A DNA stretch of 64,000 nt from assembly GCA_012519055.1 (NCBI GenBank), contig JAAYQU010000031.1:1-64000 (forward strand), read 5' to 3'. The position numbers and the translations under genes are program-made. The DNA is from Bacteroidales bacterium (GTDB lineage: Bacteria > Bacteroidota > Bacteroidia > Bacteroidales > Salinivirgaceae). A model generated the notes under the pieces. It ran no database searches. It saw only the letters and a program-made list of their open reading frames with translations, and was not told the DNA's origin. Shown here in pieces: positions 18,172 through 26,654 of this stretch (positions are counted from its first letter, which is position 1; every line of letters begins with the position of its first letter).

Positions 18172-19149
18172 ATGCCTAATTTAGAAACAACATTTGCAGG
18201 ATTAAAACTGAAAAATCCTATTATTGTGGGCTCAAGCGGATTGACAAATAGTGTTGATAAAATCAAAGAGATATCTCAAAAAGGGGCCGGTGCCGTTGTT
18301 CTTAAAAGTTTGTTTGAAGAGCAGATAATTCACGATGTAAATAGCACCATAAAACATGGTACTTATCCGGGAGCTGATGACTATATTGCAGAATACATCA
18401 AAAGCAATAATGTCAACACATATCTAAATTTGATTAAAGAGGCTAAGGCAAAAACTGATATACCTGTTATAGCAAGCATTAATTGCCAAAACAGCACAAA
18501 ATGGATAACTTTTGCAAAAGATATTGAAAGTGCCGGTGCGGATGCATTAGAGGTTAACGTTTATTTCTTGCCTATTGATAAAAACAAACCTTCGTCTGAA
18601 TATGAGCAGACCTATTTTGATTTGTTAAAGTCACTCAAAGAAAACACAAAAATCCCTCTGATATTTAAGCTCGGAAACAACTTTACAAATCTCACCTATT
18701 TGACTAACCGATTAAATGCAAATGGAATATCGGCCATAACTCTTTTTAACAGGTTTTACGAGCCTGATATTGACGTAGATAATCTTAAACTTACAGCAGC
18801 AGAAATATTTAGTCATCCATCTGAGTCAAGAAAAGTTATTCGTTGGTTGGCTCTTTTGACCGATAAAGTAAAAGGGTTAGAAATATCGGCAAGCACTGGA
18901 GTTCACAGTAAAGAGACTGCAATAAAATATTTATTGGCAGGAGCAACAACTGTTCAGCTGTGTTCCGTAATTTATAAAAATAGTGTTTCTACTATTTCCG
19001 AAATAATTGATGGTATTAGCAAATGGATGGAATCTAAAAAGTTTGAGAAAATTTCAGATTTCAGAGGAATGATGAGTTATAAACAAATTTCAGATCCTAC
19101 GATTTACGAACGTGCACAGTTTATCAAGCATTTCTCTAATTTTGAATAA
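18172..19149 (+). CDS. Dihydroorotate dehydrogenase-like flavoprotein
   Basis: A 325-residue TIM-barrel flavoenzyme of the DHOD/PreA superfamily. Residues 1-30 (LKNPIIVGSSGLTNSVDKI), PVIASINCQNSTKW, DALEVNVYFLP, and LKLGNNFTNL correspond to the FMN-contacting strands. The usual class 1 catalytic cysteine/serine loop is not obvious, and the C-terminal half has ALLTDKVKGLEISASTGV and LLAGATTVQLCSVIY, the standard phosphate-binding end. This branch is annotated as DHOD-like rather than PyrD and may reduce a different substrate. No other pyrimidine-synthesis gene is nearby. Confidence 0.82.
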   Translation: MPNLETTFAGLKLKNPIIVGSSGLTNSVDKIKEISQKGAGAVVLKSLFEEQIIHDVNSTIKHGTYPGADDYIAEYIKSNNVNTYLNLIKEAKAKTDIPVIASINCQNSTKWITFAKDIESAGADALEVNVYFLPIDKNKPSSEYEQTYFDLLKSLKENTKIPLIFKLGNNFTNLTYLTNRLNANGISAITLFNRFYEPDIDVDNLKLTAAEIFSHPSESRKVIRWLALLTDKVKGLEISASTGVHSKETAIKYLLAGATTVQLCSVIYKNSVSTISEIIDGISKWMESKKFEKISDFRGMMSYKQISDPTIYERAQFIKHFSNFE

Positions 19150-19366
19150 TCGTTAACTTTTATTTTAATATTTTTAAAATAGTGTGATTATTTTTGCTAA
19201 GGTCTGTGTTTCATATAATTATAAGACATTGAATTGAGTTTATATGGAAAACAGATATTTCATAATCATGTTTTTGTGTGTCAAATAGTTAGTAAAGTAT
19301 TTGAATTTTGCTTTTTAATACTTACTTTTACGCCTGATACATAATAACATTTATATAAATATTTTG

Positions 19367-19374
19367 TATCTTTG
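19367..19374 (+). promoter_or_regulatory. Candidate -7 promoter element
   Basis: TATCTTTG, an exact TAnnTTTG, 35 bp upstream of the ATG at 19409. The remaining 259 bp gap after the DHOD-like gene is AT-rich with no other feature. Confidence 0.5.
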
Positions 19375-19408
19375 AGAGTTAAATTTATCACTTAAATAAC
19401 ACCTAAAC

Positions 19409-20320
19409 ATGAGATTACTGTGTAATATATTCATAATATTATTAGCTTCAATGTTATGGATTTCTTGTGGTGCAGACCAATCAAAAAAGGTTGAAAAATC
19501 GTTAACTGAGCAGGAAGCAGATGAGCTTGATAAGATGAGTCAAGACTTTAATAAAGCAAAGCAAATTTTTTATTCGCTGCCATCACCAATTGAAACGGCA
19601 ATGCTTATAAAGCGTTCGGGAGTTCAATTTAACGAAAGTTTGTTGAACAGAACCGACAATTATTCAAAATACACTACAACATTACAAAAAGCCTTAAACC
19701 TAGGTATATACAGTGCCGATTTGAGTTATGCCAGTATGTTCGACCAAACTCAAATTGCAATTCAGTATATGGGTATATCGAAGATTATGGCTCAAGATCT
19801 GGGAGTACTAAATGCAATTGACGAAGAAATTATACACAGGCTTGAAACAAATATTAACAGTCGTGATTCGATTATGGAAATTATCACAGAGTCGTTTATG
19901 AACAGTGATATTTATTTAAAAGAGAACGGACGACCTGAAACAGCCGCTATTATTCTTGCAGGTGGTTGGATTGAAGGGCTTTACTTGGCTGTAAAATCAG
20001 TTGATAGCAAACGAAGCGGTAACGATGATTTAGTTGATAGAATTATTGATCAAAAAATAAGTCTAAGCTCACTAATTCAACTTCTCGAAAGTTATCATAA
20101 TATTGAAATGGTAAACAGGTTGTTGATAGATATTCGTAAGGTTTCGAATGTTTACGAAAATTTCGATGTTGTATATTCTCACATTGAAACACTTACTGAT
20201 CCTGATGATCGTACAACAGTTTTAAAAGCTCGTACCGATGTTTTTAAATCAGCTAATGCATTAAAGTCGTTGGGTTACGTTGTAGATAGCTTGCGTACAC
20301 AGTACGTTAAAGGGATGTAA
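19409..20320 (+). CDS. Conserved lipoprotein, unknown function
   Basis: A 303-residue protein with a lipoprotein signal ending LWISC (C20) and a mature part that is nearly all alpha helical (for example TEQEADELDKMSQDFNKAKQ, LEKA-type helices around 90-130, and a final helix ending SLRTQYVKGM). A conserved-looking central segment, TAAIILAGGWIEGLYLAVKS, carries small residues as in helix packing. I believe this resembles an uncharacterised Bacteroidota family but cannot name it. It stands alone, with its own promoter element at 19367-19374. Confidence 0.75.
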   Translation: MRLLCNIFIILLASMLWISCGADQSKKVEKSLTEQEADELDKMSQDFNKAKQIFYSLPSPIETAMLIKRSGVQFNESLLNRTDNYSKYTTTLQKALNLGIYSADLSYASMFDQTQIAIQYMGISKIMAQDLGVLNAIDEEIIHRLETNINSRDSIMEIITESFMNSDIYLKENGRPETAAIILAGGWIEGLYLAVKSVDSKRSGNDDLVDRIIDQKISLSSLIQLLESYHNIEMVNRLLIDIRKVSNVYENFDVVYSHIETLTDPDDRTTVLKARTDVFKSANALKSLGYVVDSLRTQYVKGM

Positions 20321-20443
20321 GATTCACTCAATAAGTAGCGTAACTTGTTAGAAGTTAACATGGCAGATTAATACGGCATACTGATATGTGTTCGTAGTAG
20401 TCTGGATATCATATTTTTATAATATTTTACAATTTAAGGTCAT

Positions 20444-22180
20444 ATGAAACGAACCCTATTAATTTTCATTTCTCTATTTTGTTTAACATTTAGTTCTACC
20501 CCTTGTACGAGTTATTTGGTTTCAAAGGGAGCTTCAGTTGATGGCTCGACAATGATTACCTATATTGGCGATTCGCATATAAGATATGGTAATTTATATT
20601 TCAAACCGCGCGGTGTGTGGTCCGATGGAACAATGATAACCATATACGACCGCAGTTCAAACAAACCTTTAGGTCAGATAGCGCAAGCAAAAGAGACTTA
20701 TCAGGTTATTGGCTTTATGAACGAGTATCAAGTGTCAATCGGCGAGACTACGTTTGGCGGACGTTCAGAGTTGAAAGACTCAACTGGAATTATTGACTGG
20801 GGTAGCATTATGTTTCTTGCTTTGCAACGTTCCAAAACAGCACGCGAAGCTATTAAGGTAATTGCCGAATTAACAGCTGAATATGGATATCACAGTAGCG
20901 GAGAGTCCTACTCAATTGCTGACCCAAATGAAGTTTGGATAATGGAGATTGTTGGCAAAGGCACAGATTTAAAAACCGATAAAAAGACAAAAGCAAAATA
21001 TAATGCTAACAGAGGAACTGTGTGGGTTGCAATGCGAGTTCCGGACGGTTATGTGTGCGCACATGCCAATCAGGCGCGAATAACTACTTTTCCTCTTGAG
21101 GATGGAGTTAAGTCAATCAGTTCCAAAAGTTTAGATAAAATTAATAATCCTTCGATTGAGGTAGTTTATGCGTACGATGTTATAGATTTTGCCCGCAGTA
21201 AGGGATACTTTTCCGGTAACGATGCCGATTTCAGTTTTTGCGAAGCTTATGCTCCATTGGATTTTGGTGCTGCACGTTTTTGCGAACTGCGTGTTTGGGC
21301 GTTTTACAATCGTGTTTGTGGCGATATGCAACAATATTGGGATTACGCCACAGGCAAAACAAAATCAGGCGCCATGCCACTATTTGTAAAACCAAATCGC
21401 AAATTGAGCTATCAGGATTTAACGGCAGCAATGGGCGATTACCTACAAGGCACCGAGTTGGATATGTCAAAAGATGTCGGAGCGGGTCCACACGGACTTC
21501 CATATCGTTGGAGACCAATGACCTGGAAATATAACGACAAGGAGTATTTTCACGAACGTGTTACAGCAACTCAACAAACTGCTTTTTCGTGGGTTGCCCA
21601 GATGCGAAACTGGTTGCCAAATCATATCGGAGGTCTGTTTTGGTACGGTTTAGATGATGCAAATCACACTGTTCACACACCTTTCTATTGTGGAATGTCA
21701 AGTGTGCCACACTCTTACGCTGAAGGGAACGGCGATATTCTGACATACTCCGATAATGCAGCATTTTGGGTGTTTAACCGAGTTTCACACTTTTCGTATC
21801 TGTTTTACGATAGGGTAATTGTCGATATTCGTAAGAAACAAAACGAGTATGCCGAAAAGTATAAAGCGTACATTCCGGTAATAGATGCTGGAGCAGTGAG
21901 CCTACATAAAGAGAATCCCGAAAGGGCGGTTGAGTTTATTACCGATTTTTCGCACAACATGGCAAATGCATTGGTTAACGATTGGAAAAACTTCAGTAAC
22001 TTTTTGTTGGTCAAATACTTAGACGGAAATATAAAACAGGAAATAGATGGCGAGTTTATACGCACGCCTTACGGATTTCCAAAAGGATTAAAGCAATTTG
22101 ATTACCCCGATGAGTGGAAAAAAACAATTATCGACCAAACAGGCGATAAGTTTTTAGTTCCAAAAGAAAAATCTGAGTAG
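20444..22180 (+). CDS. Exported C69-family dipeptidase
   Basis: A 578-residue N-terminal-nucleophile hydrolase of the C69 (PepD-like) family, which cleaves dipeptides. The signal peptide ends FSSTP and the next residue is C21 (CTSYLVSKGASVDGSTMI), the nucleophile exposed on cleavage, followed by the family DGST motif. Further motifs are NEYQVSIGETTFGGR, EYGYHSSGESYSIADP and EVWIMEIVGKG. The protein is therefore predicted to be periplasmic or surface-located. It precedes the fetAB-like pair by only 5 bp, so the three may share a transcript, although no functional link is obvious. Confidence 0.92.
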   Translation: MKRTLLIFISLFCLTFSSTPCTSYLVSKGASVDGSTMITYIGDSHIRYGNLYFKPRGVWSDGTMITIYDRSSNKPLGQIAQAKETYQVIGFMNEYQVSIGETTFGGRSELKDSTGIIDWGSIMFLALQRSKTAREAIKVIAELTAEYGYHSSGESYSIADPNEVWIMEIVGKGTDLKTDKKTKAKYNANRGTVWVAMRVPDGYVCAHANQARITTFPLEDGVKSISSKSLDKINNPSIEVVYAYDVIDFARSKGYFSGNDADFSFCEAYAPLDFGAARFCELRVWAFYNRVCGDMQQYWDYATGKTKSGAMPLFVKPNRKLSYQDLTAAMGDYLQGTELDMSKDVGAGPHGLPYRWRPMTWKYNDKEYFHERVTATQQTAFSWVAQMRNWLPNHIGGLFWYGLDDANHTVHTPFYCGMSSVPHSYAEGNGDILTYSDNAAFWVFNRVSHFSYLFYDRVIVDIRKKQNEYAEKYKAYIPVIDAGAVSLHKENPERAVEFITDFSHNMANALVNDWKNFSNFLLVKYLDGNIKQEIDGEFIRTPYGFPKGLKQFDYPDEWKKTIIDQTGDKFLVPKEKSE

Positions 22181-22185
22181 CTACG

Positions 22186-22806
22186 ATGTACGTAAAAATC
22201 AAAGATTTACGTTATGAGGTCAATGGACAGGTTATAATTAATAATCTGTCTGTTGATATTTCCGAGGGGTGTAAATATCTGTTAGACTGGCCCTCGGGCA
22301 CAGGAAAAACATCGCTATTGCGGATTTTATTTGGGTTTGCTGTGCCAACATCTGGAGAGATTTTTTTCGATGGAAAGATTGCTCAAAGAAATGATTTCAG
22401 AAATATCAGAAAATCAATAAGTTATATAAATCAGCATGCCGATTTACATTCGGGAGTTGTGAAAGAGGCTTTAGATGAGATTTTTTCGTATCCTGCCAAT
22501 GCTACGATAGAAAATCCTGTGCAGAAATTAACAGAACTGTTGCCACAACTGAATTTACAACCCGAAATATTTACAAAACAGAGTGCAGACCTCTCTGGTG
22601 GCGAACGCCAAAGATTGTTGTTCCTGATTTGTAAGGTGTTAGACAAGCCGTTGTGGTTATTCGACGAAATTACATCAGGTCTCGACATAGATAACAAACG
22701 AACGGTAGTTGAAATGGTTGCAAAATCGAAACAGACAGCAATAATAAGCTCGCACGATACTGTTTGGCGCGAGAATCCTAACTTTATCTCAATTAAACTC
22801 AAATAA
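22186..22806 (+). CDS. ABC transporter ATPase, FetA/YbbL-like, with altered Walker A
   Basis: A 206-residue ATP-binding subunit paired with the UPF0014 permease that follows after 3 bp. The signature LSGGERQRLLFL, Walker B LWLFDEITSGLD and H-loop SSHD are normal. The Walker A loop reads DWPSGTGKTS: the first glycine of GxxGxGK is replaced by W35 (TGG codon), while K41 and T42 are kept. The family otherwise has GPSGCGKS here. In E. coli FetAB exports iron and protects against oxidative stress; that role is inferred for this pair. The substitution could reduce nucleotide binding or be a sequencing error. Confidence 0.85.
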   Translation: MYVKIKDLRYEVNGQVIINNLSVDISEGCKYLLDWPSGTGKTSLLRILFGFAVPTSGEIFFDGKIAQRNDFRNIRKSISYINQHADLHSGVVKEALDEIFSYPANATIENPVQKLTELLPQLNLQPEIFTKQSADLSGGERQRLLFLICKVLDKPLWLFDEITSGLDIDNKRTVVEMVAKSKQTAIISSHDTVWRENPNFISIKLK

Positions 22807-22809
22807 AAC

Positions 22810-23598
22810 ATGGGAGCATCAGACATCACGTATATAGGAATGATTTGGGCAATACTGTTGCTGATACCTGTTTTTTTAATAAACTATTTATTTGATTTAA
22901 AGCAGTTTAAGCCTTATGTCGTAGCCGCTATACGAATGATTGCGCAACTTGCTTTCGTAGGAGTTTACTTGCACTATATTTTTGAATGGAACAAGCCTTG
23001 GGTCAATTTTTTGTATTTAGTTGTGATGATTTTTATTGCTGTTTATCAGTCAATTAAACAAACAAAAATACCATTTCGAAGGTTTATATTTCCTGTAATT
23101 TTGGCAACATTTATCCCAACGGTTACTATTGTTCTATACTTCAATTATTTAATTGTTGGAATAAGTGATCTGTTCGATGCCAAATACTTGATTCCTATTG
23201 GAGGAATGATTTTAGGAAACTCAATGAAATCAAATATTATTGCGCTTGAGCGTTTTTATGGGGAGTTATCGACCAATACGCGAGATTATTTGGTTCCAAT
23301 ATCGTTTGGAGCGGACAGAAACAGGGCAGTAAAACCTTTTGTGCGAAAAAGCATTTTAGCCGCCATGAGTCCTATTGTTGCTACAATGTTAACAATCGGA
23401 TTGGTTTCACTTCCGGGCATGATGACCGGACAGATTTTAGGCGGAAGTATGCCCGTAACTGCCATAAAGTACCAAATAGCTATAATGTTGGCAATATTTT
23501 GCTCAAACATTGTTGGCGTAGCGATGACGTTAAAGTTGGTTATTCCCCGTTCGTTCGACTGTTACGATATGCCTATTAAGTTGAAAGTTAAAAGTTGA
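22810..23598 (+). CDS. UPF0014 membrane permease, FetB/YbbM-like
   Basis: A 262-residue polytopic inner-membrane protein with about seven hydrophobic helices. Family-defining segments are YVVAAIRMIAQLAFVGVYLHYIF at the N-terminus, LIPIGGMILGNSMKSNIIALERFY in the centre, and GLVSLPGMMTGQILGGSMPVTAIKYQI near the C-terminus. Together with the preceding ATPase it forms an ABC exporter of the FetAB type, which exports iron in E. coli. Length matches the family. It is the last plus-strand gene before the minus-strand region at 23.8-33.0 kb. Confidence 0.9.
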   Translation: MGASDITYIGMIWAILLLIPVFLINYLFDLKQFKPYVVAAIRMIAQLAFVGVYLHYIFEWNKPWVNFLYLVVMIFIAVYQSIKQTKIPFRRFIFPVILATFIPTVTIVLYFNYLIVGISDLFDAKYLIPIGGMILGNSMKSNIIALERFYGELSTNTRDYLVPISFGADRNRAVKPFVRKSILAAMSPIVATMLTIGLVSLPGMMTGQILGGSMPVTAIKYQIAIMLAIFCSNIVGVAMTLKLVIPRSFDCYDMPIKLKVKS

Positions 23599-23700
23599 AA
23601 GACGACATGCCTCTTCTCTAAAATAGCTACAATTGTTGATTGTTCACTTCGGCTACGCTTGCTTCGACATGTACGCCATCACTTTAAAACTTTGTTTCGT
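23583..23700. repeat. Intergenic word-repeat hairpin DNA
   Basis: Between the convergent fetB-like and barrel genes, short words repeat (GAAAGTTAAAAGTTGAAAG at 23584-23602) and partly pair with CTTTAAAACTTTG (23682-23694); the centre has GTTCACTTCGGCTACGC, echoed near 57.7 kb in reverse orientation. No gene is visible in 23599-23780. Confidence 0.35.
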
Positions 23701-23780
23701 GTTTTTATGTTTGATTTACAGTTAAGATATTTTAATATGATGGTTTTTGAATATTTGTAGCTTGTTGTGTGGTGTTTTTA

Positions 23781-24974
23781 TTAATACTCTCTTTTTACAT
23801 TTCTTTCCATATTTCCTAATCCAATAGTTATATAGTGCATGTTCCCAGACATTCCATGATATTTTTTCTCAAACCTTGGAATAGTGTAGCCATATCTAAT
23901 TCTCATAAACCAGTAACTTGTTTTAGGACTATATTTAGGCGTATGTTTTGGTCCAAATTTTATATCGAAGTTTATTCCAGCAATATATGTTGTTGTAAAA
24001 TTTAATGATACTTCTTTTAGTTCAGGTGTTTTTTCTATATCTTTAGTCGTAGGACTAATATTCATTGTTCCAATACCTGCAAACGGTGATAGTTTAAACC
24101 TATTGCTATTATATGTCGCATAACCTAACGAAGCCTCGAGTAGATAACCCGTAGTTTTAGAACCTTTTTCCCAAGTACCCAAAGAGTAACTAAAATCCTT
24201 TTTTGTTTTATTGTATCTTGTATTGGCTCTGAGATACAATTCAAATTTTTTATAGCAAATATCAAGTGAAACTCCTAATGGGACATTGTTTGTATAGTTG
24301 TCGCTCAAATTTCCAGTGTATATGCCATAACCACTAAAAAGTTCATAAGCTATTCCCCAATTTTCTGGGATTAGTTTATACCTAATGTGCTTTTTTGTAA
24401 AGTCTTCAAATTTACTTTGTGGATATGTTTTAAGAAAATTGTCTGCTTGTTCGTTTAAAGAGTCTTGAGCATAAATATTTTTTAAATCCAATAAAATACA
24501 TTCAAGGTTTAGATCTAATATCTGTTTTGTTTCGGAATCTAAATCGGAATCTTGTATTTGCCCTTTTATCAGTGTTTTATTCTTAAGAGTCATTTCTTTT
24601 AACCTGTCAAAAAGCTTATTGTATGGTTGACGAATACGTATGCAATAATTGTCAACTTTTGCTGGGGCGTAGTTCAGAAGATTTTCTGCTAACTCTGAAT
24701 AATCCTTAGTCCAGTATAAAACAAACCAATATTCTCTTGGATAAAAGGCTATAAAATAATCATCTTCAATTTTTATTAAGTAATCTTTAATTTCCTTAAC
24801 TTTCGCCAAATCTCCCTCAATAAACTTATCCAATAATAATCCCCGACCTTTAGAAATTATTATTGATTTTGAATCTTCATAATTAAGAATCTGTGATCTA
24901 ATACTATCATCTTGACTATAGAGACAATTTGAGAATATTATTAAAATAAATGTGAGTTTAAATACCCTTATCAT
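23781..24974 (-). CDS. Putative outer-membrane barrel protein with helical N-domain, unknown family
   Basis: I start at ATG 24974 (397 residues, beginning MIRVFKLTFILIIFSNCLYSQ, a signal peptide); a longer frame would need TTG at 25001 and overlap the upstream gene. After the signal comes a helical domain (about 25-200; LDKFIEGDLAKVKEIKDYLI), then about 190 residues of alternating aromatic strands ending ITIGLGNMERNVKREY, as in outer-membrane barrels (GIAYELFSGYGIYTG, FELYLRANTRYN, WFMRIRYGYTI). It aligns along its length with the broken gene just upstream (24988-26151). Both look like a lineage-specific family. Function unknown. Confidence 0.65.
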   Translation of the reverse strand: MIRVFKLTFILIIFSNCLYSQDDSIRSQILNYEDSKSIIISKGRGLLLDKFIEGDLAKVKEIKDYLIKIEDDYFIAFYPREYWFVLYWTKDYSELAENLLNYAPAKVDNYCIRIRQPYNKLFDRLKEMTLKNKTLIKGQIQDSDLDSETKQILDLNLECILLDLKNIYAQDSLNEQADNFLKTYPQSKFEDFTKKHIRYKLIPENWGIAYELFSGYGIYTGNLSDNYTNNVPLGVSLDICYKKFELYLRANTRYNKTKKDFSYSLGTWEKGSKTTGYLLEASLGYATYNSNRFKLSPFAGIGTMNISPTTKDIEKTPELKEVSLNFTTTYIAGINFDIKFGPKHTPKYSPKTSYWFMRIRYGYTIPRFEKKYHGMSGNMHYITIGLGNMERNVKREY

Positions 24975-24987
24975 GATAAACAATCGT

Positions 24988-26151
24988 TTAAAATTGTCCA
25001 ATCCCCCAAACTATTGCACATATAACGTAGGGTGTATCGCCTTTTGCATAATGGTCATTGAACTTAAGTATTTTATTATATCCGGCTTCTAATTTTAAAC
25101 TAAAGTATCCTTGTGTATAATGGTATCCGTAGTACATGTTGGGATAACTATACTCATGTAATTTAATTTCTGTGTGAATACCAGCTCCGTAGGTAAATGA
25201 GTCAAAGATTTTATACTCTAAATCATTGTCCTCGGAAGATTTGTACTTATTGCTTTCTAAATTGCTTCCAGATATTGAAACATATGGAGCTAAATGAAAT
25301 CTATCATTTCTAATTATAAAATATCCGCCTTTTATTCCAGCATCTATGTAAGGGAATTTGTCATCCACTTTAAAATCAAGTGTATCTACTTCCGAAACCG
25401 CAATAAAAGGTTCTTTCAATTTCAAGCTTGTTGCATGCATATATAAAGAAGTAAAGACTTTACCAATATTTATATCCATTGCCATATTGAAAGAGGCGTT
25501 GTTTGCAAAGTTCTTAGATAGATCATCTGTTGTAAATATCATACCTGAACCGAATGAGAAACCCCATGAAGCTCTTATCGTTTTTGCTGGCAGAAAGCCC
25601 TTTTCAAATGATTCATACTCTTTGTTTTTAAAATCGCGTTTATAGGATTCAAGTTTTTTGTTATACTCATTATCAGTACCTTCACGCTCAATAAATGTAA
25701 TCAAAATATCAATAAGTCTTTTTGCTTGCTCATTAATCTGTGAACTATTGCAATTTGATAGAATCTGTTGGCTATTTTTCAGAATCATATCTTGGAGTTT
25801 TGGGATTAAATACTGGGAATTAGGATATATAACACGGTCTTTATTCTTCTCATAATCAAGCATAAGCGCGTTTGTTGTTTCTCAATCATTGGCTAACATA
25901 TTGATATAAAAATCCTCTACGTAATAAAAAGATGAGTATGGTCCATCTTTTGTTTGTGCTGTCAGATAATCGTAAATCTCTTTAACTTTAGTTATGTTCC
26001 CATCGTTTAATTCTTTAATAATCAAACGTCTGCCGTTTAGCACTAAAATTTCAGTGCTATCTACGTAAGAGGCGATTTCATTGGCTATTTGTGTAAATGC
26101 GTTACTATACAATAATAGTATTGTAGTTAGTGTTAACAGTGTCTTTTTCAT
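24988..26151 (-). pseudogene. Paralogue of the barrel gene, interrupted by one in-frame TGA
   Basis: Two open stretches lie in the same frame: ATG 26151 to TGA 25882 (89 residues, with signal peptide MKKTLLTLTTILLLYSNAF) and 25881 to 24988. They are separated only by the TGA; the second also has an internal ATG at 25863. Read through, they make 387 residues, close to the 397 of the neighbour at 23781-24974, and match it in order (LNDGNITKVKEIYDYL against IEGDLAKVKEIKDYL; later KNFANNASFNMAMDINIGK against DNYTNNVPLGVSLDICYKK). The stop falls where an aromatic residue is expected (AND*ETT), consistent with TGG changed to TGA. It may be a real nonsense mutation or a base-calling error; TGA is used as a normal stop elsewhere (gmhA). 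Confidence 0.75.
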
Positions 26152-26163
26152 ACGTTTTATCTA

Positions 26164-26466
26164 TTAGTCAGTTACATTAATTGTTACAGTTTTTTCATCT
26201 GATTTTAGTCCATTGTGGGCTCTTAAATCAATAATATAATTTCCTTTTCTTTTATAAATATGGGTAGGATTGGTTTCGTTACCAATAGACATATCTCCAA
26301 AGTTCCATGAATAAGACTTTGCGTCAGTTGAAAGGTTTGTGAATTTTACTTCTTGTCCAGCCTTTGGTTCTTTGGGCTCCCATGTGAAATCAGCGACTGG
26401 TTTTTTTCCACAACTTGTCATAATTAATCCTAAAGCCAACCCCATTAAAATTTCTCTTGCTTTCAT
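26164..26466 (-). CDS. Small PKD-domain lipoprotein
   Basis: A 100-residue protein: lipoprotein signal with lipobox IMTSC (C19), then one PKD (Ig-like) domain filling the rest. The domain has the standard pattern KFTNLSTDAKSYSWNFGDMS, NPTHIYKRKGNYIIDLRAHN and a final strand KTVTINV. PKD domains give protein or glycan contacts at the surface. It is 12 bp upstream of the broken barrel gene, and its ATG lies 17 bp after the attC-like site 26483-26614, the position expected for the first gene of an integron cassette. Confidence 0.8.
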   Translation of the reverse strand: MKAREILMGLALGLIMTSCGKKPVADFTWEPKEPKAGQEVKFTNLSTDAKSYSWNFGDMSIGNETNPTHIYKRKGNYIIDLRAHNGLKSDEKTVTINVTD

Positions 26467-26482
26467 GTGTTTATATTTTTTC

Positions 26483-26614
26483 GTTTAACTGTTGACAATA
26501 TGACAAGTGGCTGTTTGCGGAGCGCGTCTGTATCCCTCGTTGAAAAAGTTTAAAGTGGGCTACAATGCCCGAATTTACTAGAATACCCGCCATTTGCTAT
26601 ATTATGTGTTAGGC
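26483..26614 (-). repeat. attC-like recombination site A (132 bp imperfect palindrome)
   Basis: On the minus strand it begins with GCCTAAC (fits RYYYAAC) at 26614-26608 and ends with GTTAAAC (fits GTTRRRY) at 26489-26483. The arms continue to pair: AATATAGCAAATGGC near one end against AATATGACAAGTGGC near the other (12 of 15 identical as inverted repeat). Length, box sequences, an imperfect stem with unpaired bases, and the place between the stop of one gene (26655) and the ATG of the next (26466) all match integron attC sites. No integrase is present in the window. Confidence 0.6.
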
Positions 26615-26654
26615 AAAGTTTTTCATTCTCATTTATTCTCTTTTCTGCAATCAT

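Noticed and set aside
21231-21534. Frames of 95-98 codons opposite or out of frame with the C69 dipeptidase
   Set aside because: The dipeptidase frame is fully supported by family motifs; the others lack ribosome sites and recognisable content.
24975-25001. Longer start of the barrel gene
   Set aside because: It would use TTG and overlap the upstream frame, and it would bury the signal peptide.
24988-26151. TGA read as tryptophan or selenocysteine
   Set aside because: TGA ends gmhA and other genes here, and no selenocysteine insertion hairpin is seen; a nonsense mutation or base error is simpler.
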